Notes: generated by a model not told the origin, from the letters alone. Counted from the stretch's first letter, positions 1 through 17,079 are shown. The stretch is 64,000 bases of DNA from Deinococcus aerius (GCF_002897375.1 NZ_BFAG01000002.1:246501-310500), one strand, 5' to 3'. Numbers and translations: made by a program.

Positions 1-110
1 CCGGGGAGGTATTGATGGGCGTGCAGGTGCGGCTGGAGGAGGCGTACCTGTCCCGGGTGCATGGAACGGCCTATGAGGGGTACCGCCGCCGCGTGCGCCG
101 CTGGCTCTGA
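1..110 (+). CDS. C-terminal end of an isoprenylcysteine carboxyl methyltransferase-like / phospholipid methyltransferase protein (partial)
   Basis: An open frame enters from the left edge (codons from position 3) and stops at TGA 108-110. The last ~35 residues read LEEAYLSRVHG followed by YEGYRRRVRRWL, the Glu-Glu...Tyr-x-x-Tyr-x-x-x-Val-x-Arg-Trp pattern that ends ICMT/PEMT-type membrane methyltransferases, where the acidic pair lies in the SAM-binding C-terminal segment. Only the tail is visible, so the assignment rests on this short motif. An alternative is an unrelated protein with a similar basic tail. Confidence 0.45.
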   Translation, partial: GEVLMGVQVRLEEAYLSRVHGTAYEGYRRRVRRWL

Positions 111-240
111 CCTTTCGTTAAGCGCGCGCGTGCAGTACGAACTGTCGAATTGAAGCGGCGCAGGTGCCCGGGCGCTTCCCCCTCCTCAAGACGTATCGCA
201 AGCGTGCAGTGACGAGACCGGCACCCGGGAAGCCCGCGAG

Positions 241-513
241 ATGGTCATTGAGCTGACCACGGCCTACGAGGCCTGGTTCCAGCAGGTGAACGAGGAGCTG
301 GCCGCGGCCCCCAGCCGCAACGCCCGGGTCAAGCCGACCGTTGAGAACATCGAGTCGGGTGCGGTGGATTTCAAGGCGCTTGCCGAGGAGACCCGGCGCC
401 GGCTCAACGCCAGCTTGGAGAAGGGGCAGACCCTGGCGAAAAGCTGCGCGCAGCAGCGGAAGAGTCGGGAGAGCAAGCCCGCGCGCGGACGCACGATGCG
501 GGCCAAGAACTAG
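241..513 (+). CDS. Small hypothetical protein, possibly phasin-like
   Basis: Ninety residues from ATG 241. The frame is open back to a stop at 151-153, so the gene may once have been longer. The middle is a predicted amphipathic helix (AYEAWFQQVNEEL, then FKALAEETRRRL) and the tail is very basic (KSRESKPARGRTMRAKN). Helical protein with a basic Lys/Arg tail resembles phasin-like or nucleoid-binding plasmid proteins, but I recognise no family with certainty. No clear ribosome-binding site precedes the ATG. The GC-rich opposite strand is also open here, so coding status is only moderately supported. Confidence 0.4.
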   Translation: MVIELTTAYEAWFQQVNEELAAAPSRNARVKPTVENIESGAVDFKALAEETRRRLNASLEKGQTLAKSCAQQRKSRESKPARGRTMRAKN

Positions 514-647
514 CCGCCCGCAGGCGAGGGGACGTTCCCCCGACGGGGGCGAGGACGAGCGCCCCCACCTTACGCCCAAGACGAGGCCCCTGGCGCTTGA
601 CCCTCGCGGGGTGAAGAACACCACGGTCATGCTCGGCGTCCCCGCCC

Positions 648-1055
648 TCAGCCTGCTCTCTCCCGTGCTTGCCCGAGGCCGCGCTTCCGGGCCCCACTAC
701 GGTGGGGCCACCATACCTCCTTGTACGACAGCAGCGACAGGGTCCGGCGGTCAAGAACCTTCGGCGAGCGCGCGGTACGGAAGGCCTTCCAGCCGTGCCA
801 AACCAGAAAGGCCGCTCCTCCCCCGGCGGCCAGTGGGGCGAGGAGCGGGAGGTGGGTGAGCAGCGTCCCCAGGCCGGTGGTGCCGAGGGTGATGAACAGC
901 GTGTCGGCCAGGACACCCGCGCTCACCGCGACGATGGGGTGGTGGCGGTCCAGGGCCTGGCGCAGCACGAAGGCGCTCAGGGCGCTCACGCCGACCAGGT
1001 GCGCGGCACTCACCCCGAAGCCCTGCGCGAGGGCGGCCGGGAGGACCTCAGCCAC
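648..1055 (-). pseudogene. LysE/ArgO-family amino-acid exporter, 3'-truncated fragment
   Basis: The first ~95 residues from a GTG start look like the N-terminal half of a LysE/ArgO exporter: a hydrophobic helix, then FVLRQAL, a second helix with LADTLFITLG, and a third segment ending AAFLVWHGWKAFRTA. Full family members are about 200 aa with six helices. Here the sequence loses hydrophobicity after helix 3 and ends in a basic, unrelated tail (PHRSGARKRGLGQARERAG), so the gene is probably cut off and non-functional. A C-terminal fragment of a LysE/RhtB-type protein lies at 9598-9888 on the other strand, on the far side of the copper block. Confidence 0.55.
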
Positions 1056-1335
1056 GCTGCCCCGGGAGTGTCTCTTGAGAACCGCGTCTCACGAGGCCGA
1101 GCATAGCGGTTGGTGACCCGCCCCTTCGGGAGGGCGTGATTCCCGAGGACACGGCCTGGGTTCAGGGCTTTGCGTGGGCCGGACGGGGTAGGGGGTGGGG
1201 GTCAACGGGCCGGAAGTGGCCGGACCCGGAAAGCCGAGGACCGCCGGACCGCACCGGCTCACGCCAGGGCGCTTGTTTCCTCGCGGCTCCTGGCGTCACC
1301 CCGGGTGGTCAGGGCCAGGGTCAGGATCAGCCCCT

Positions 1336-1758
1336 TCAGGCGCTCATGCTCCCCAGGAGTTGCTGGCACGCCTGCTCGCAGCGGCGGCAGGACTCGGCAC
1401 ACACCGCGCAGTGCGGCATGTTCATGTCGCGGGCGTGCATCTCGCACTCCTGCCCGCACGCCTGGCAGGCGGCGAGGCAGGCCTGAAGCTGGGCGCGCAG
1501 CACGTTCTGGTCGGGCTGGGTCAGCCGCGAGAGGACGCGCCCAGTGGTGCCGCACACGTCGGCGCAGTCGAGGTTCAGGCGGATGCAGTGGACGAGGTGC
1601 ATCAGGTGCCCCTGCTCGCCCAAGCAGGCATCGGCGCAGGAGGTACAGACGTTCTCGCACTCGAAGCAGGCGTCGATGCACGCGGCGAGGGCGCCCTGGT
1701 CGAAGACGCTGGCGGGGTTGGGGTGCGTCTGGAGCATCCGGGCGGTGTTCTGCGGCAT
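1336..1758 (-). CDS. Cys-rich four-helix-bundle copper-binding protein (DUF326 / Csp-like)
   Basis: 140 aa with about 20 cysteines in CxxxC and CxxC spacings along predicted helices (CIDACFECENVC, CADACLGEQ, CLAACQACGQEC, CAVCAESCRRCEQACQ). This is the DUF326/YhjQ pattern of copper storage proteins, whose inward-facing thiols in a four-helix bundle hold Cu(I). I start at ATG 1758 because AGGAGA lies six bases upstream; a GTG two codons earlier would overlap that site. No signal peptide, so probably cytosolic storage like Csp3. It is divergent from the P-type ATPase at 1973, and the shared 214-bp gap has paired TTTACA motifs, suggesting joint copper control. A metal-binding role is secure by family; the exact metal is inferred. 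Confidence 0.85.
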   Translation of the reverse strand: MPQNTARMLQTHPNPASVFDQGALAACIDACFECENVCTSCADACLGEQGHLMHLVHCIRLNLDCADVCGTTGRVLSRLTQPDQNVLRAQLQACLAACQACGQECEMHARDMNMPHCAVCAESCRRCEQACQQLLGSMSA

Positions 1759-1823
1759 GGTCACTCTCCTGAACTGGGGCGGGGGGCGAGATGACGAGGC
1801 GGTGGTTCTTCCGCCGCTTCGCC

Positions 1824-1936
1824 AGCGTAGGCAGCCCTGTGTTCAGCTTGTGTAAAGCCGAGGCGACCTTCAAGGTGCCCTCAAGGCTCTGCTCGTCCCG
1901 GGCTTTTACAGGAACTGAACACGCCGGTTCTACGTT
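1824..1936. promoter_or_regulatory. Divergent promoter pair with inverted GTTCAG...TGTAAA motifs
   Basis: Two copies of GTTCAG-N4/5-TGTAAA(A)GCC face each other: 1841-1859 on the plus strand and 1920-1902 on the minus strand. On each side TTTACA (1856-1851 leftward; 1905-1910 rightward) precedes a TACGCT/TACGTT box after 21 and 20 bp. Both boxes point outward to the DUF326 gene and the CPD ATPase. Spacers of 20-21 bp are longer than the usual 17, as in MerR-type activated promoters, but no MerR gene is visible nearby. Function is inferred from symmetry. Confidence 0.45.
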
Positions 1937-1972
1937 AATCAAGAGACCTTTTCGAGGTCAGAGGGGGAACCG

Positions 1973-4438
<2,466 letters not shown>

Positions 4439-4491
4439 GGGCGGGAAGACGAGCGGGGCCGGGCCAGGCTCGACCCCACCTCCAAGGCACC

Positions 4492-4497
4492 TACACT
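4492..4497 (+). promoter_or_regulatory. Leaderless -10 box of the GNAT gene
   Basis: TACACT ends five bases before the GTG start at 4503, the TANNNT-close-to-start layout typical of leaderless Deinococcus mRNAs. There is no ribosome-binding site between them. Confidence 0.5.
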
Positions 4498-4502
4498 GCC
4501 GG

Positions 4503-5009
4503 GTGTCTTCCTTTCACCTTCGTCCCGCCACACCCCAGGACGCGGCGACCGTCGCCGCACACCGCTCCCCGGAACGGGCAGGAGGACAGCCCCCACACAC
4601 GACCTCCGCGGCCTGGGTCGAGGACGCCCTCACCCGCGGCGTGGACCTCGGATGGCTGGCGGAGCACGACGGAAAGGTCATCGGGGGCGCCGGCCTCATC
4701 CTCCTGGAGTGGGGGCCGACCCGGGACGACCCCAGCCCGTTGCGGGCGCGGGTGAGGGGCGTCTTCACGGTGCCCGAGTGGCGCAGGCGGGGGGTGGCCC
4801 GCGCCCTGCTGGACCACGCCCTGGACACGGCGAAGGCGCGCGGGCTTCACACCCTCAGCCTGGGCACGACCGATCAGGCCCGCACGCTCTCTCAGGCCCT
4901 CGGCTTTCAGGCGTCCCCCCCCCGAGATGGGGCGCCGGACCCAGCCCTGAGGAAGGGCCACGGTGCGCGGGGTCACGCCACGTCGGTGCCACCGAAAGCA
5001 GCAGGATGA
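4503..5009 (+). CDS. GNAT-family N-acetyltransferase
   Basis: 168 aa from GTG 4503 (leaderless; TACACT five bases upstream). It starts SSFHLRPATPQDAATVAAH, the usual first strand and helix of GNAT enzymes. It continues with VIGGAGLILLEW (strands 2-4), VRGVFTVPEWRRRGVARALL (motif A, with Arg/Gly acetyl-CoA pyrophosphate-binding loop near residue 95), and TLSQALGFQ (C-terminal helix plus GF). The ~25 residues after GFQ are Pro/Arg-rich and probably disordered. The substrate is unknown. It lies 64 bp after the CPD ATPase on the same strand but has its own promoter, so a role in metal resistance is not implied. Confidence 0.8.
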   Translation: MSSFHLRPATPQDAATVAAHRSPERAGGQPPHTTSAAWVEDALTRGVDLGWLAEHDGKVIGGAGLILLEWGPTRDDPSPLRARVRGVFTVPEWRRRGVARALLDHALDTAKARGLHTLSLGTTDQARTLSQALGFQASPPRDGAPDPALRKGHGARGHATSVPPKAAG

Positions 5010-5096
5010 CCCCGGCCGGGGCTCCGGGCCTGTCTCGGTGCCGCAGGACCCGGGGGCGGGTCCCACGGCCGCGCCACGTCCGGTCTCGCCCCCGGC

Positions 5097-5876
5097 TCAC
5101 CCGCCCGGCAGGAAACGGGACCACGGCACCTCGAACACAAGGGTCTTGACCGCCAGCAGCAACACCACCCCCACGAACAGGCGGCGCAACCCCACTTCGC
5201 TCAGCCTCAAGGTCCAGCGTGCCCCGAGTCCGGCTCCCACCGCCATGACGGCCCCCAGCAGCACCCCGAGCGGCCAGTCGATCACCCCACGCCACGCGAA
5301 AATCAGGGTGGCGACCAGCGACGACGCGACGTTGACGACCTTGGTGGTCGCCACCGCCCGCAGGAAGGGCATCCGGAAGGTCGCCACCCAGGCCGCCGTC
5401 AGCAACGTCACGTACCCCCCGCTGAAGAAGCCGCCGTACACGGCGAGGAGCAGGGTCAGGGTGTAGCCCAGCAGGGGGCCGGTGCGGCTGGGGGTGGGAA
5501 CGGTGGACGGGGGGACCGGCGTGGGCCGCAGGACGACCCCAGCGACGGCGAGCAGGGCGCAGGCGATGATCAGCGGCAACACGTCGGCGGGCACCGCAAA
5601 CACCAGCAGTGCGCCGACGACCGAGCCGACCAGCGTCAGGACCACCAGGGCGGGGAGGCGTGGGCGGTCCAGGGCGTCTCCCCGCAGGAAGGGGAGGGTG
5701 GCGCCGACGCTGAGGGCGGTGAGGGCCAGCATGTTGGTGCCCAGGGCCGTGGTGATGGGCACGCCGAACGCCAGCAGGGCGGGCACGGTGATCAGGGAGG
5801 TGGCGCCGGTGACGACGCTGATCACGCTGGTGAGGAAGAAGATCAGGGACAGCGCGAGCAGGTCGAGCGGTGTCAC
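5097..5876 (-). CDS. TauE/SafE (TSUP) family membrane permease
   Basis: 259 aa with eight to nine hydrophobic helices. The N-terminal motif ([27 protein letters not shown]) and the internal repeat ([18 protein letters not shown]) are the two halves of the TSUP fold, which exports sulfite, sulfoacetate or other organosulfur anions. Start is GTG 5876, with a TACGAT -10 box eight bases upstream, so it is probably leaderless. It lies downstream of csoR with 66 bp between and may be co-transcribed from the copZ promoter. TSUP genes are often found with sulfur or metal-thiol genes, but the substrate here is open. Confidence 0.8.
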   Translation of the reverse strand: MTPLDLLALSLIFFLTSVISVVTGATSLITVPALLAFGVPITTALGTNMLALTALSVGATLPFLRGDALDRPRLPALVVLTLVGSVVGALLVFAVPADVLPLIIACALLAVAGVVLRPTPVPPSTVPTPSRTGPLLGYTLTLLLAVYGGFFSGGYVTLLTAAWVATFRMPFLRAVATTKVVNVASSLVATLIFAWRGVIDWPLGVLLGAVMAVGAGLGARWTLRLSEVGLRRLFVGVVLLLAVKTLVFEVPWSRFLPGG

Positions 5877-5942
5877 GTCCCCTCATCGTACCCAAGGGAA
5901 AGCGGACGGCGTGTCTGCCGTCCGCAGGGCGAAGCTGGGGGC

Positions 5943-6257
5943 TCAGGTGTACTTGAGGGCTTCCATCAGCTCCTCGACGATCTCCACGCTGTCGCCCCGG
6001 GTCGAGGCGGTGGCAACGTGCGCTTCGAGATGCCCGCGCAACACGACCTCGCCCGCGCCCGAGAGCGCCCCCTGCACGGCCTTGATCTGCCGCAGCACGT
6101 CCACGCAGTAGGCGTCCTCCTGCTCCAGCATGGTCACGATGCTGTCCAGGTGGCCGCGGGCGATTTTCAGCCGCCGGGCGGCGCGCTTGCGGGCGTCCTC
6201 GGGCATGCACAGGTGATGCCCGGTGTGGGTGGCAGGCTCGGTCTTGGCTTGGGTCAT
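5943..6257 (-). CDS. csoR: Copper-sensing transcriptional repressor CsoR
   Basis: 104 aa, all-helical DUF156 protein. The motif [17 protein letters not shown] carries Cys51, and [10 protein letters not shown] carries His76 and His80. Together they form a Cys-His-His Cu(I) site instead of the Mycobacterium Cys-His-Cys; a C-H-H CsoR is known in Thermus thermophilus. Basic residues RKRAARRLK near residue 24 fit the DNA-binding face. The gene follows copZ with one base between TGA and ATG, so the two are translationally linked. Palindromic G/C tracts occur at both the copZ and copA promoters, so it most likely represses both and releases on copper binding. Confidence 0.92.
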   Translation of the reverse strand: MTQAKTEPATHTGHHLCMPEDARKRAARRLKIARGHLDSIVTMLEQEDAYCVDVLRQIKAVQGALSGAGEVVLRGHLEAHVATASTRGDSVEIVEELMEALKYT

Positions 6258-6258
6258 G

Positions 6259-6465
6259 TCAACCGCGCACCTGGGCGCCGTAGCCCTCCTCGGTCACGGC
6301 GGCGATCAGCGCTTGGGGGTCGGCTTCCCCCTGTACCGTGGCGGTGCCACCTGGCAGGTCCACCCGCACGTCCTGCACGCCGGGCACGCTCCTCAGGGCA
6401 CTTGTCACGGCCTTCTCGCAATGGCCGCAGCTCATCCCGGTCACCGTCAGTTCCGTCTTCGTCAT
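6259..6465 (-). CDS. copZ: Copper chaperone CopZ
   Basis: 68 aa, a single HMA domain. MSCGHC (Cys13, Cys16) is the Cu(I)-binding loop, and GYGAQVRG closes the ferredoxin-like fold. It would carry Cu(I) in the cytoplasm and hand it to CopA (divergent gene at 6618) or to CsoR (next gene). The start codon lies six bases after a TAAGCT -10 box, so the mRNA should be leaderless, with the CsoR operator inside the promoter spacer. Confidence 0.92.
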   Translation of the reverse strand: MTKTELTVTGMSCGHCEKAVTSALRSVPGVQDVRVDLPGGTATVQGEADPQALIAAVTEEGYGAQVRG

Positions 6466-6471
6466 GCCCCA

Positions 6472-6501
6472 AGCTTACACCCTCCCCAGGGGGTAAGACA
6501 A
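6472..6501 (-). promoter_or_regulatory. copZ-csoR promoter with CsoR operator
   Basis: On the minus strand TTGTCT (6501-6496), an 18-bp spacer and TAAGCT (6477-6472) lead to the copZ ATG at 6465. The spacer contains ACCCTCCCCAGGGGGT (6479-6494 as read on the plus strand), an imperfect palindrome of the CsoR operator type flanked by TTA/TAA. Repressor bound there would block RNA polymerase. Confidence 0.7.
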
Positions 6502-6552
6502 GAGTTGGGGGGGAGGAATGGGCCTATTTCTTTCCCTACCGCCTTTCAAGGC

Positions 6553-6606
6553 TTGCCCTTCTCCAGCTTCTGGCGTATCCTCACCGTATATCCCCCCAGG
6601 GGGGAT
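6553..6606 (+). promoter_or_regulatory. copA promoter with perfect CsoR operator palindrome
   Basis: TTGCCC (6553-6558), 17 bp and TATCCT (6576-6581) form a good promoter. ATCCCCCCAGGGGGGAT (6590-6606) is a perfect 17-bp palindrome covering the expected transcription start. It has the same G/C-tract logic as the copZ site, so both arms of the divergent locus should respond to CsoR. TTGGAGG follows as the copA ribosome-binding site. Confidence 0.75.
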
Positions 6607-6617
6607 TGGAGGCAAGC

Positions 6618-9122
<2,505 letters not shown>

Positions 9123-9140
9123 CCTTCCCGAGGAGTGCCC

Positions 9141-9572
9141 ATGTCCAAGCTCACCGTCGGTCCCTGGATTGCCGCCCAGAAACTCCCCAGCCGTGACGCC
9201 GCCCGCGACCGTCTCGCCTTCCTGGAGCGGACGCGGGTCCGCCGGGAGACCCCCAGCGTGGCGGGGTTCCCGCTCGTCGGGCTGGGGGGCAGTTGCGGCA
9301 AGCCCTGCTTCGCCCTGCCCTACGTCCTGACCTGGACCGAGGAGAACACCCGGCGCTTGGAGGAGCTGGCCGCCGAGTTCGGGTGCTACGTCGAGTATGG
9401 TGCGTACCCGCACCTGAAGCTGCACGAGAACGACCAGGAGGTGGGGGCGGTGCAGGACTGGACGACCTTCGGCACCGTGTACCTGCGGCCAGGGTACGAG
9501 CGGGCGGAGGAGCTGTTGGTGCGGCTGGCGGGGCTCTTGCAGCCCGACAAACCACGGCAAAATCACCTATAA
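9141..9572 (+). CDS. Conserved hypothetical protein, 143 aa
   Basis: Start ATG 9141, with GAGGAG six bases upstream, 18 bp after copA, so likely in the copA transcript. No signal peptide or membrane helix. Visible features are a short motif GGSCGKPCFALPYVL (two Cys three apart, possible metal or redox site), alternating Trp/Glu-rich segments, and an acidic-aromatic middle (FGCYVEYGAYPHLKLHEND). I do not recognise a family. Its place right after copA and its CGKPC pair allow a copper-related role, but this is inference only. Confidence 0.7.
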   Translation: MSKLTVGPWIAAQKLPSRDAARDRLAFLERTRVRRETPSVAGFPLVGLGGSCGKPCFALPYVLTWTEENTRRLEELAAEFGCYVEYGAYPHLKLHENDQEVGAVQDWTTFGTVYLRPGYERAEELLVRLAGLLQPDKPRQNHL

Positions 9573-9597
9573 CCTTGGGCAGTGGCACGGCCTCAGT

Positions 9598-9888
9598 GTG
9601 AAGAAGGGAGCCCTCAGCCGCGTGGCCGAGAGCCTACCGTTCGTTCTCACGCCGCTACTGGTGTCACCCCTGCATCCCGAACGGGGGTCGGTCGTCGCGC
9701 CATTCCTGGTGTTGGGCCTGCCACTTCTGCTGGTGTGCCTGGCGTGGTTCTGCACGATGGCGGCGCTGGCGGATGCGGTGTCCGGCGTGTTCAGGCGCCA
9801 CCCGTCCTTCGTGCGGTGGCAGCGGCGGGTGATGGGTGGCGTGTACGTGGCGCTGGGCGTGCGGTTGGCCTTCGTGCAGCGCGAATGA
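9598..9888 (+). pseudogene. C-terminal fragment of a LysE/RhtB-type exporter
   Basis: 96 aa from GTG 9598. Two hydrophobic stretches are followed by FRRHPSFVRWQRRVMGGVYVALGVRLAF, the usual last loop and helix of LysE/RhtB exporters. The family needs about 200 aa and six helices, so the first half is missing. Together with the N-terminal fragment at 648-1055 (opposite strand) it suggests that rearrangement has broken exporter genes on both sides of the copper genes. Confidence 0.5.
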
Positions 9889-9900
9889 GGGCCCCACGTG

Positions 9901-9938
9901 ATGCTGGAATGTGAGCTAAGTTCCTAGCGTACCAGCAT
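9901..9938. terminator. Weak inverted repeat between the exporter fragment and the amidase gene
   Basis: ATGCTGG (9901-9907) pairs with CCAGCAT (9932-9938) across a 24-bp loop, between two genes that converge here. There is no T run on the plus side. It may be a weak bidirectional terminator or chance. Confidence 0.25.
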
Positions 9939-10004
9939 TCTGGAATCTTGTCCTGACCCCCAGACCAGGCCCCGGGTGCACCAGCTCCGGGACACCCGCG
10001 CGCC

Positions 10005-11844
10005 CTACCTCCCGCCGCCGCTCGCCGTGACGCCCGTCACCACCGCCTCCCGGATGCCCTGGGCGATGCCGAGCGCCACCCGGTCGAGGTAGGTGGGATT
10101 CTGGAGGTTGAGGCCGTCGACCGGGTGACTGGTGTACCCGATCTCGATCAGTGCGGCGGGAATGCGGCTGCCCCGCAGCACCGCCAGCGAGCGATTGTTT
10201 TTCAGGCCTTGCGAGAACGCGCCGGTGACCGTGATGACGTTCTTCTGGATCAGGGCCGCGAAGCTGCTGGAGAGCGGGTGGTTGGGATTCCACCAGGTCT
10301 CCACCCCGTAGCCCCTCAGCGCGTTCGCGGGCGGCATGGCGTTCACGTGGATGCTCAGGTAGAGCTGGGTGCCGGGCGTGCCCAGCCCCGCCCGCTGGTT
10401 CAAGTCCGTGGCCTTGTCCGGCGCCAGTTCCCGGTCGGTCTCGCGGGTCATCACCACCTCCACCCCGGCGACGCGCAGCAGGTCGCGCACCCGCAGGGCC
10501 ACGTCCAGCGCCACCTGCTTCTCGACGACCGCGCCGACGCCCCCGGAGTCACGGCCGCCGTGCCCGGGGTCGAGGACCACCCGCGGTTTGACCCGGGCCA
10601 CGCTGGGGGCCAGGAGCGCCGTGCCGCGCAGGGCCGACATCGGCGGCACGGCGGCCACCACCCGCTCGCGGGGCATGAGCGGCGTGAGGTCTGCCAGCGC
10701 GGGGGAGAGGTCGATGGCGAGGCGGGAGCGGTCGCTGCCCGCCAGCGGCGGCACGAGTTGCGCGCGCCACCCGCTGCGCCCGGTCAGGGGCGTGCCGGTG
10801 AGCAGCGTCACCAGGGCCCCGTCCGGCGTGGGCTCGACGCGCCAGGCCCGCACCTCAGGCGTCACCTGCTGCGCGGAGAGGGCCGGCGCGCTCACGCCGC
10901 TCAGCTCCACCCGCAGGCCCACCCCGCCGGGCACCAGGCGGTAGCGGGTGCCCGGCGGCAGGTCCAGCACCACCCGGGTCAGCCCAGGGTTCCGGCCCAG
11001 CCGGGGCGGCGTGAGCGCGGCCCCGGGCTGAAGCGCCCCCTGGGCCTGCCCGCTCAGGGCGCTGGGCTGCCCCAGCTCCTGGCCCGGCAACGCGGGGGGC
11101 GGGGGGCGGTGCCGGCGCGGCCACCCCGGAGGTGGCGGCCAGAGCGTCACTGGGGGTCAGGCCCTCGGGAACGGCGGGGCGGGCGGCCACCGGTGCAGGC
11201 GGACGCGGGGGCGCGGCGGCCGTCGCCAGGCCGTTCGGGGAAGAGGCGGTCAGGCTGCCTGCCCCCGTCCGGGGTGCGGACAGCACGGGGCCCGGGCGGG
11301 CGAGTGCCCGGAGCGAATCGCCCGGGCCCCCCACCAGGGTCGGCCCGAAATCCAGGATCAGGACGCGTGCGCCGCTCGCCAGCGTCGCCTCGTTGCCCCG
11401 CCACCCGTCCGAGGAGGAGAGTGGGAACGGCGTGGCGAGCAGCACCTGATGTCCGGCGGCCCGGTATCCCGTCACGCTGGGGCCCAGGCCCGCCCGCGTC
11501 TGGGACACCACCCGGGCGCCGAACACGTCGAGGCGCAACCCCCCGGAGGTGGGGGTGAGCCGGTACGTGATGCCCGCGGCCAGGTCGAACACCACCCGCG
11601 TCGTGCCGCGGTCACTGCTGGAGCGTGGGTTGCCGAAGGCCACCCCGGCGGCCGCAGATGTCCCTGGCCCGGTGGAACCGGGGGCGCCTCCGGCAATACC
11701 CGGCGTGCTGACGCCCGGAGCAGATGGGCTGGCCTGGACAGGGCCTGTCTGGGCCGCGGCCCACGAGCTGAGCAGGCCGCAGGAGAGGGTGACGGCCCGG
11801 AGCACCCGGAGTGGGGAGGTCAGCGCGGAACCCCTGGAAGGCAC
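10005..11844 (-). pseudogene. N-acetylmuramoyl-L-alanine amidase with AMIN domains, split by a frameshift
   Basis: Two adjoining frames make one protein of about 610 aa. The upstream part (about 11844 to 11100) has a signal peptide (RAVTLSCGLLSSWAAAQ), a Pro/Ser linker and an AMIN domain (TRVVFDLAAGITYRLTPT). The downstream part (to 10005) has a second AMIN domain (TRVVLDLPPGTRYRLVPG) and a complete Amidase_3 domain: VVLDPGHGGRDSGG (Zn His), VVMTRETDREL, SIHVNAM (second Zn His) and ALIEIGYTSHP (catalytic Glu). The frames meet in two C6 runs at 11093-11106, and removing one C restores a single frame. It would cleave the stem peptide from peptidoglycan in the envelope. The break is decay, a phase-variable tract or a sequencing error. 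Start codon uncertain (GTG 11844 or 11805). Confidence 0.75.
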
Positions 11845-12423
11845 CTCCGGACTCTTCAGGCGCCGCCTGTCTTCTGCAGGTCGCGGGGCCGGGCGGGAAG
11901 ACGTGCCGGGAGCCGTGCCGGTTGAAATGGGCGTTCCTGAGTGGATTCCTGCTGGCTGGCGTCTCCATACCCGAAGCGGCCCAGCGGTCCGTAAGAGGGC
12001 CACCGGGCACAAGGGCGACGAGACCCTCCGTGCCCAGGCCACGCAGCCAGGACGCCCACCGGAGGGCAGGTCAGGGCCAGGCGCCCTCCCCTCCAGGTCG
12101 CCGAAAGGCTGGTCCAGGCAACCGGCCGAACTGTACAGGGACGGAACACGAGCAGGCGTCATGAATCGCCAGCAGGTTACACCACATCTGTACAGACTTA
12201 CAGTTAAATTGTCGTTACAGATCATTCCCGCGTCCTGGCCGCGGTCACCGCGCTCCCCGTCCTGCGGTGCCCGTTCCCGCCTGCCCGCACTGACAGCCAG
12301 GCTCCGGGTTCAGTAGCGAAGTGTTAGCGCGGGGTGAGGTACCGTGCGGCCCACCCAGCCCAGGCCCCGCCTTCCCGTTCACCTCCGGGGACGGCGGAAC
12401 CGGCTGCTCCGAAAGGATGCCCC
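11845..12423. other. Intergenic region with a CTGTA-N6-TACAG site
   Basis: Between the divergent amidase and lipoprotein genes I see no convincing gene. It holds the 12188 inverted repeat, an AT-rich stretch just after it (TTAAATT), and GAAAGGA just before the lipoprotein ATG at 12424. Confidence 0.4.
12188..12203. promoter_or_regulatory. CTGTA-N6-TACAG inverted repeat, copy 1
   Basis: CTGTACAGACTTACAG. Rightward, TAAATT (12205-12210) follows at the same offset as the -10 box in the stronger copies, but the -35 position (ACCACA) is poor. Downstream on that side is the 1,197-aa lipoprotein gene. Which gene it controls is unclear. Confidence 0.5.
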
Positions 12424-16014
<3,591 letters not shown>

Positions 16015-16026
16015 AGCGCTGGAGCC

Positions 16027-16064
16027 GAGCGGCGCGCCCCCAGGTTGACTGGGGCGCGCCGCTC
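16027..16064 (+). terminator. Strong stem-loop after the lipoprotein gene
   Basis: GAGCGGCGCGCCCC (16027-16040) pairs perfectly with GGGGCGCGCCGCTC (16051-16064), a 14-bp stem with a 10-base loop, starting 12 bases after the stop codon. No T run follows, as often in high-GC genomes. Confidence 0.75.
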
Positions 16065-16150
16065 AGCGGTTGGACTCCTGCTCGGCCAGCAACCCCTCCG
16101 TGTGCCACGTTGCTCCGCCTGGGTGGGAGTGTCCCGGCCGCTTCTTCCCG

Positions 16151-16833
16151 TCAAACCAGGCTGCCCAGTACGTTCAGGGTGAGGGCCAGGATGGGGCCAC
16201 GTTGAACCAGAAGGCGGTCAGGCCGTGCCACAACGCGACCCGCCGGATGACCGGACTGGAGACGGCCACATCCGAGACCTGAAACGTCATGCCGAGGACG
16301 AAAGCGAAGTACGCGAAATCGAGCGCGGCGGGTGACGTGTCGCCCGGGAACTCCAGACCACCGTCCGGCCCGGCCTCCTGATCCCCACCGCTGGAGGACA
16401 GGTGCGCGTACCGCAGGGCGTAGGTGGTGTGCGTGAGGAACCAGCCGCCGACCACTGCCACGACCGCGAACGTGATCGGAACCCCGGGCGCTACGGGAGA
16501 CAGGCGCTGGGCACCGTCGATCACCCAGGCGGCCGCGATCAGGCTCACGACGCTGGAGACAAGGACACTGGCGCCCACAGCCGCCCGGCCAGGATCCTCG
16601 GCGGCCGCCGCGTACCGTGTGCGTTCGGGGGGTGAGCGCAGGATGAAGTGCCAGGTCAACGCGAGCAAGGTGAGGGCGCCCACGTCCCAGCCCAACATGG
16701 CCCGGATCACCCCTGCCGGGGAAACGGGCAGCACCAACGCCGCCACCATTCCGGCACTCCCCGCGATCACGAGCCGCGGCCAGGACTTCGGCCACGGACT
16801 CTGTGGCGTGGGGGAGGAAGGCAAGCGGTTCAT
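16151..16833 (-). CDS. DUF1345 family membrane protein with a C-terminal frameshift
   Basis: About 220 aa from ATG 16833. Four to five hydrophobic helices with DFAYFAFVLGMTFQVSDVAV, the signature segment of DUF1345, followed by RRVALWHGLTAFWFNV. In the direct frame translation ends at 16174 (APSWPSP). Adding one base to the C4 run at about 16190-16197 gives the expected last helix, ILALTLNVLGSLV, ending at 16151. So the last ~13 residues have been swapped by a one-base indel in a homopolymer. Function is unknown. It lies next to the ion antiporter on the same strand. Confidence 0.75.
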
Positions 16834-16881
16834 GATCACGGCCACTCGGGGGTGGGGTCAACCTCGGGGCACGATGCCCTG

Positions 16882-17073
16882 CTATCTCGGCGCTTCCCGT
16901 GGAAGGGGGCTGCTGGTTGCCGGAGGAGGGGTGGAGGCGGCGGGCCCTCCGTGGGGTACCCGGTCCCGCTGGTCTTCTCGCCTGTCCCAGACGCTCACGG
17001 CGGTCAGGAGCAGCAGGGCCAGCACGAGGCCAAGGGCCGCCTGGGCATCACGGGGGTCCACACGGTTCCGCAC
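16882..17073 (-). CDS. Small single-helix membrane protein
   Basis: 63 aa starting six bases after the antiporter stop at 17080. After MRNRVDPRDAQ there is one hydrophobic helix (AALGLVLALLLLTAVSVW), then a charged segment (DRREDQRDR) and a Pro-rich tail. Close spacing suggests co-transcription with the antiporter. It may be a small partner subunit. No family recognised. Confidence 0.5.
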   Translation of the reverse strand: MRNRVDPRDAQAALGLVLALLLLTAVSVWDRREDQRDRVPHGGPAASTPPPATSSPLPREAPR

Positions 17074-17079
17074 GGGGGC

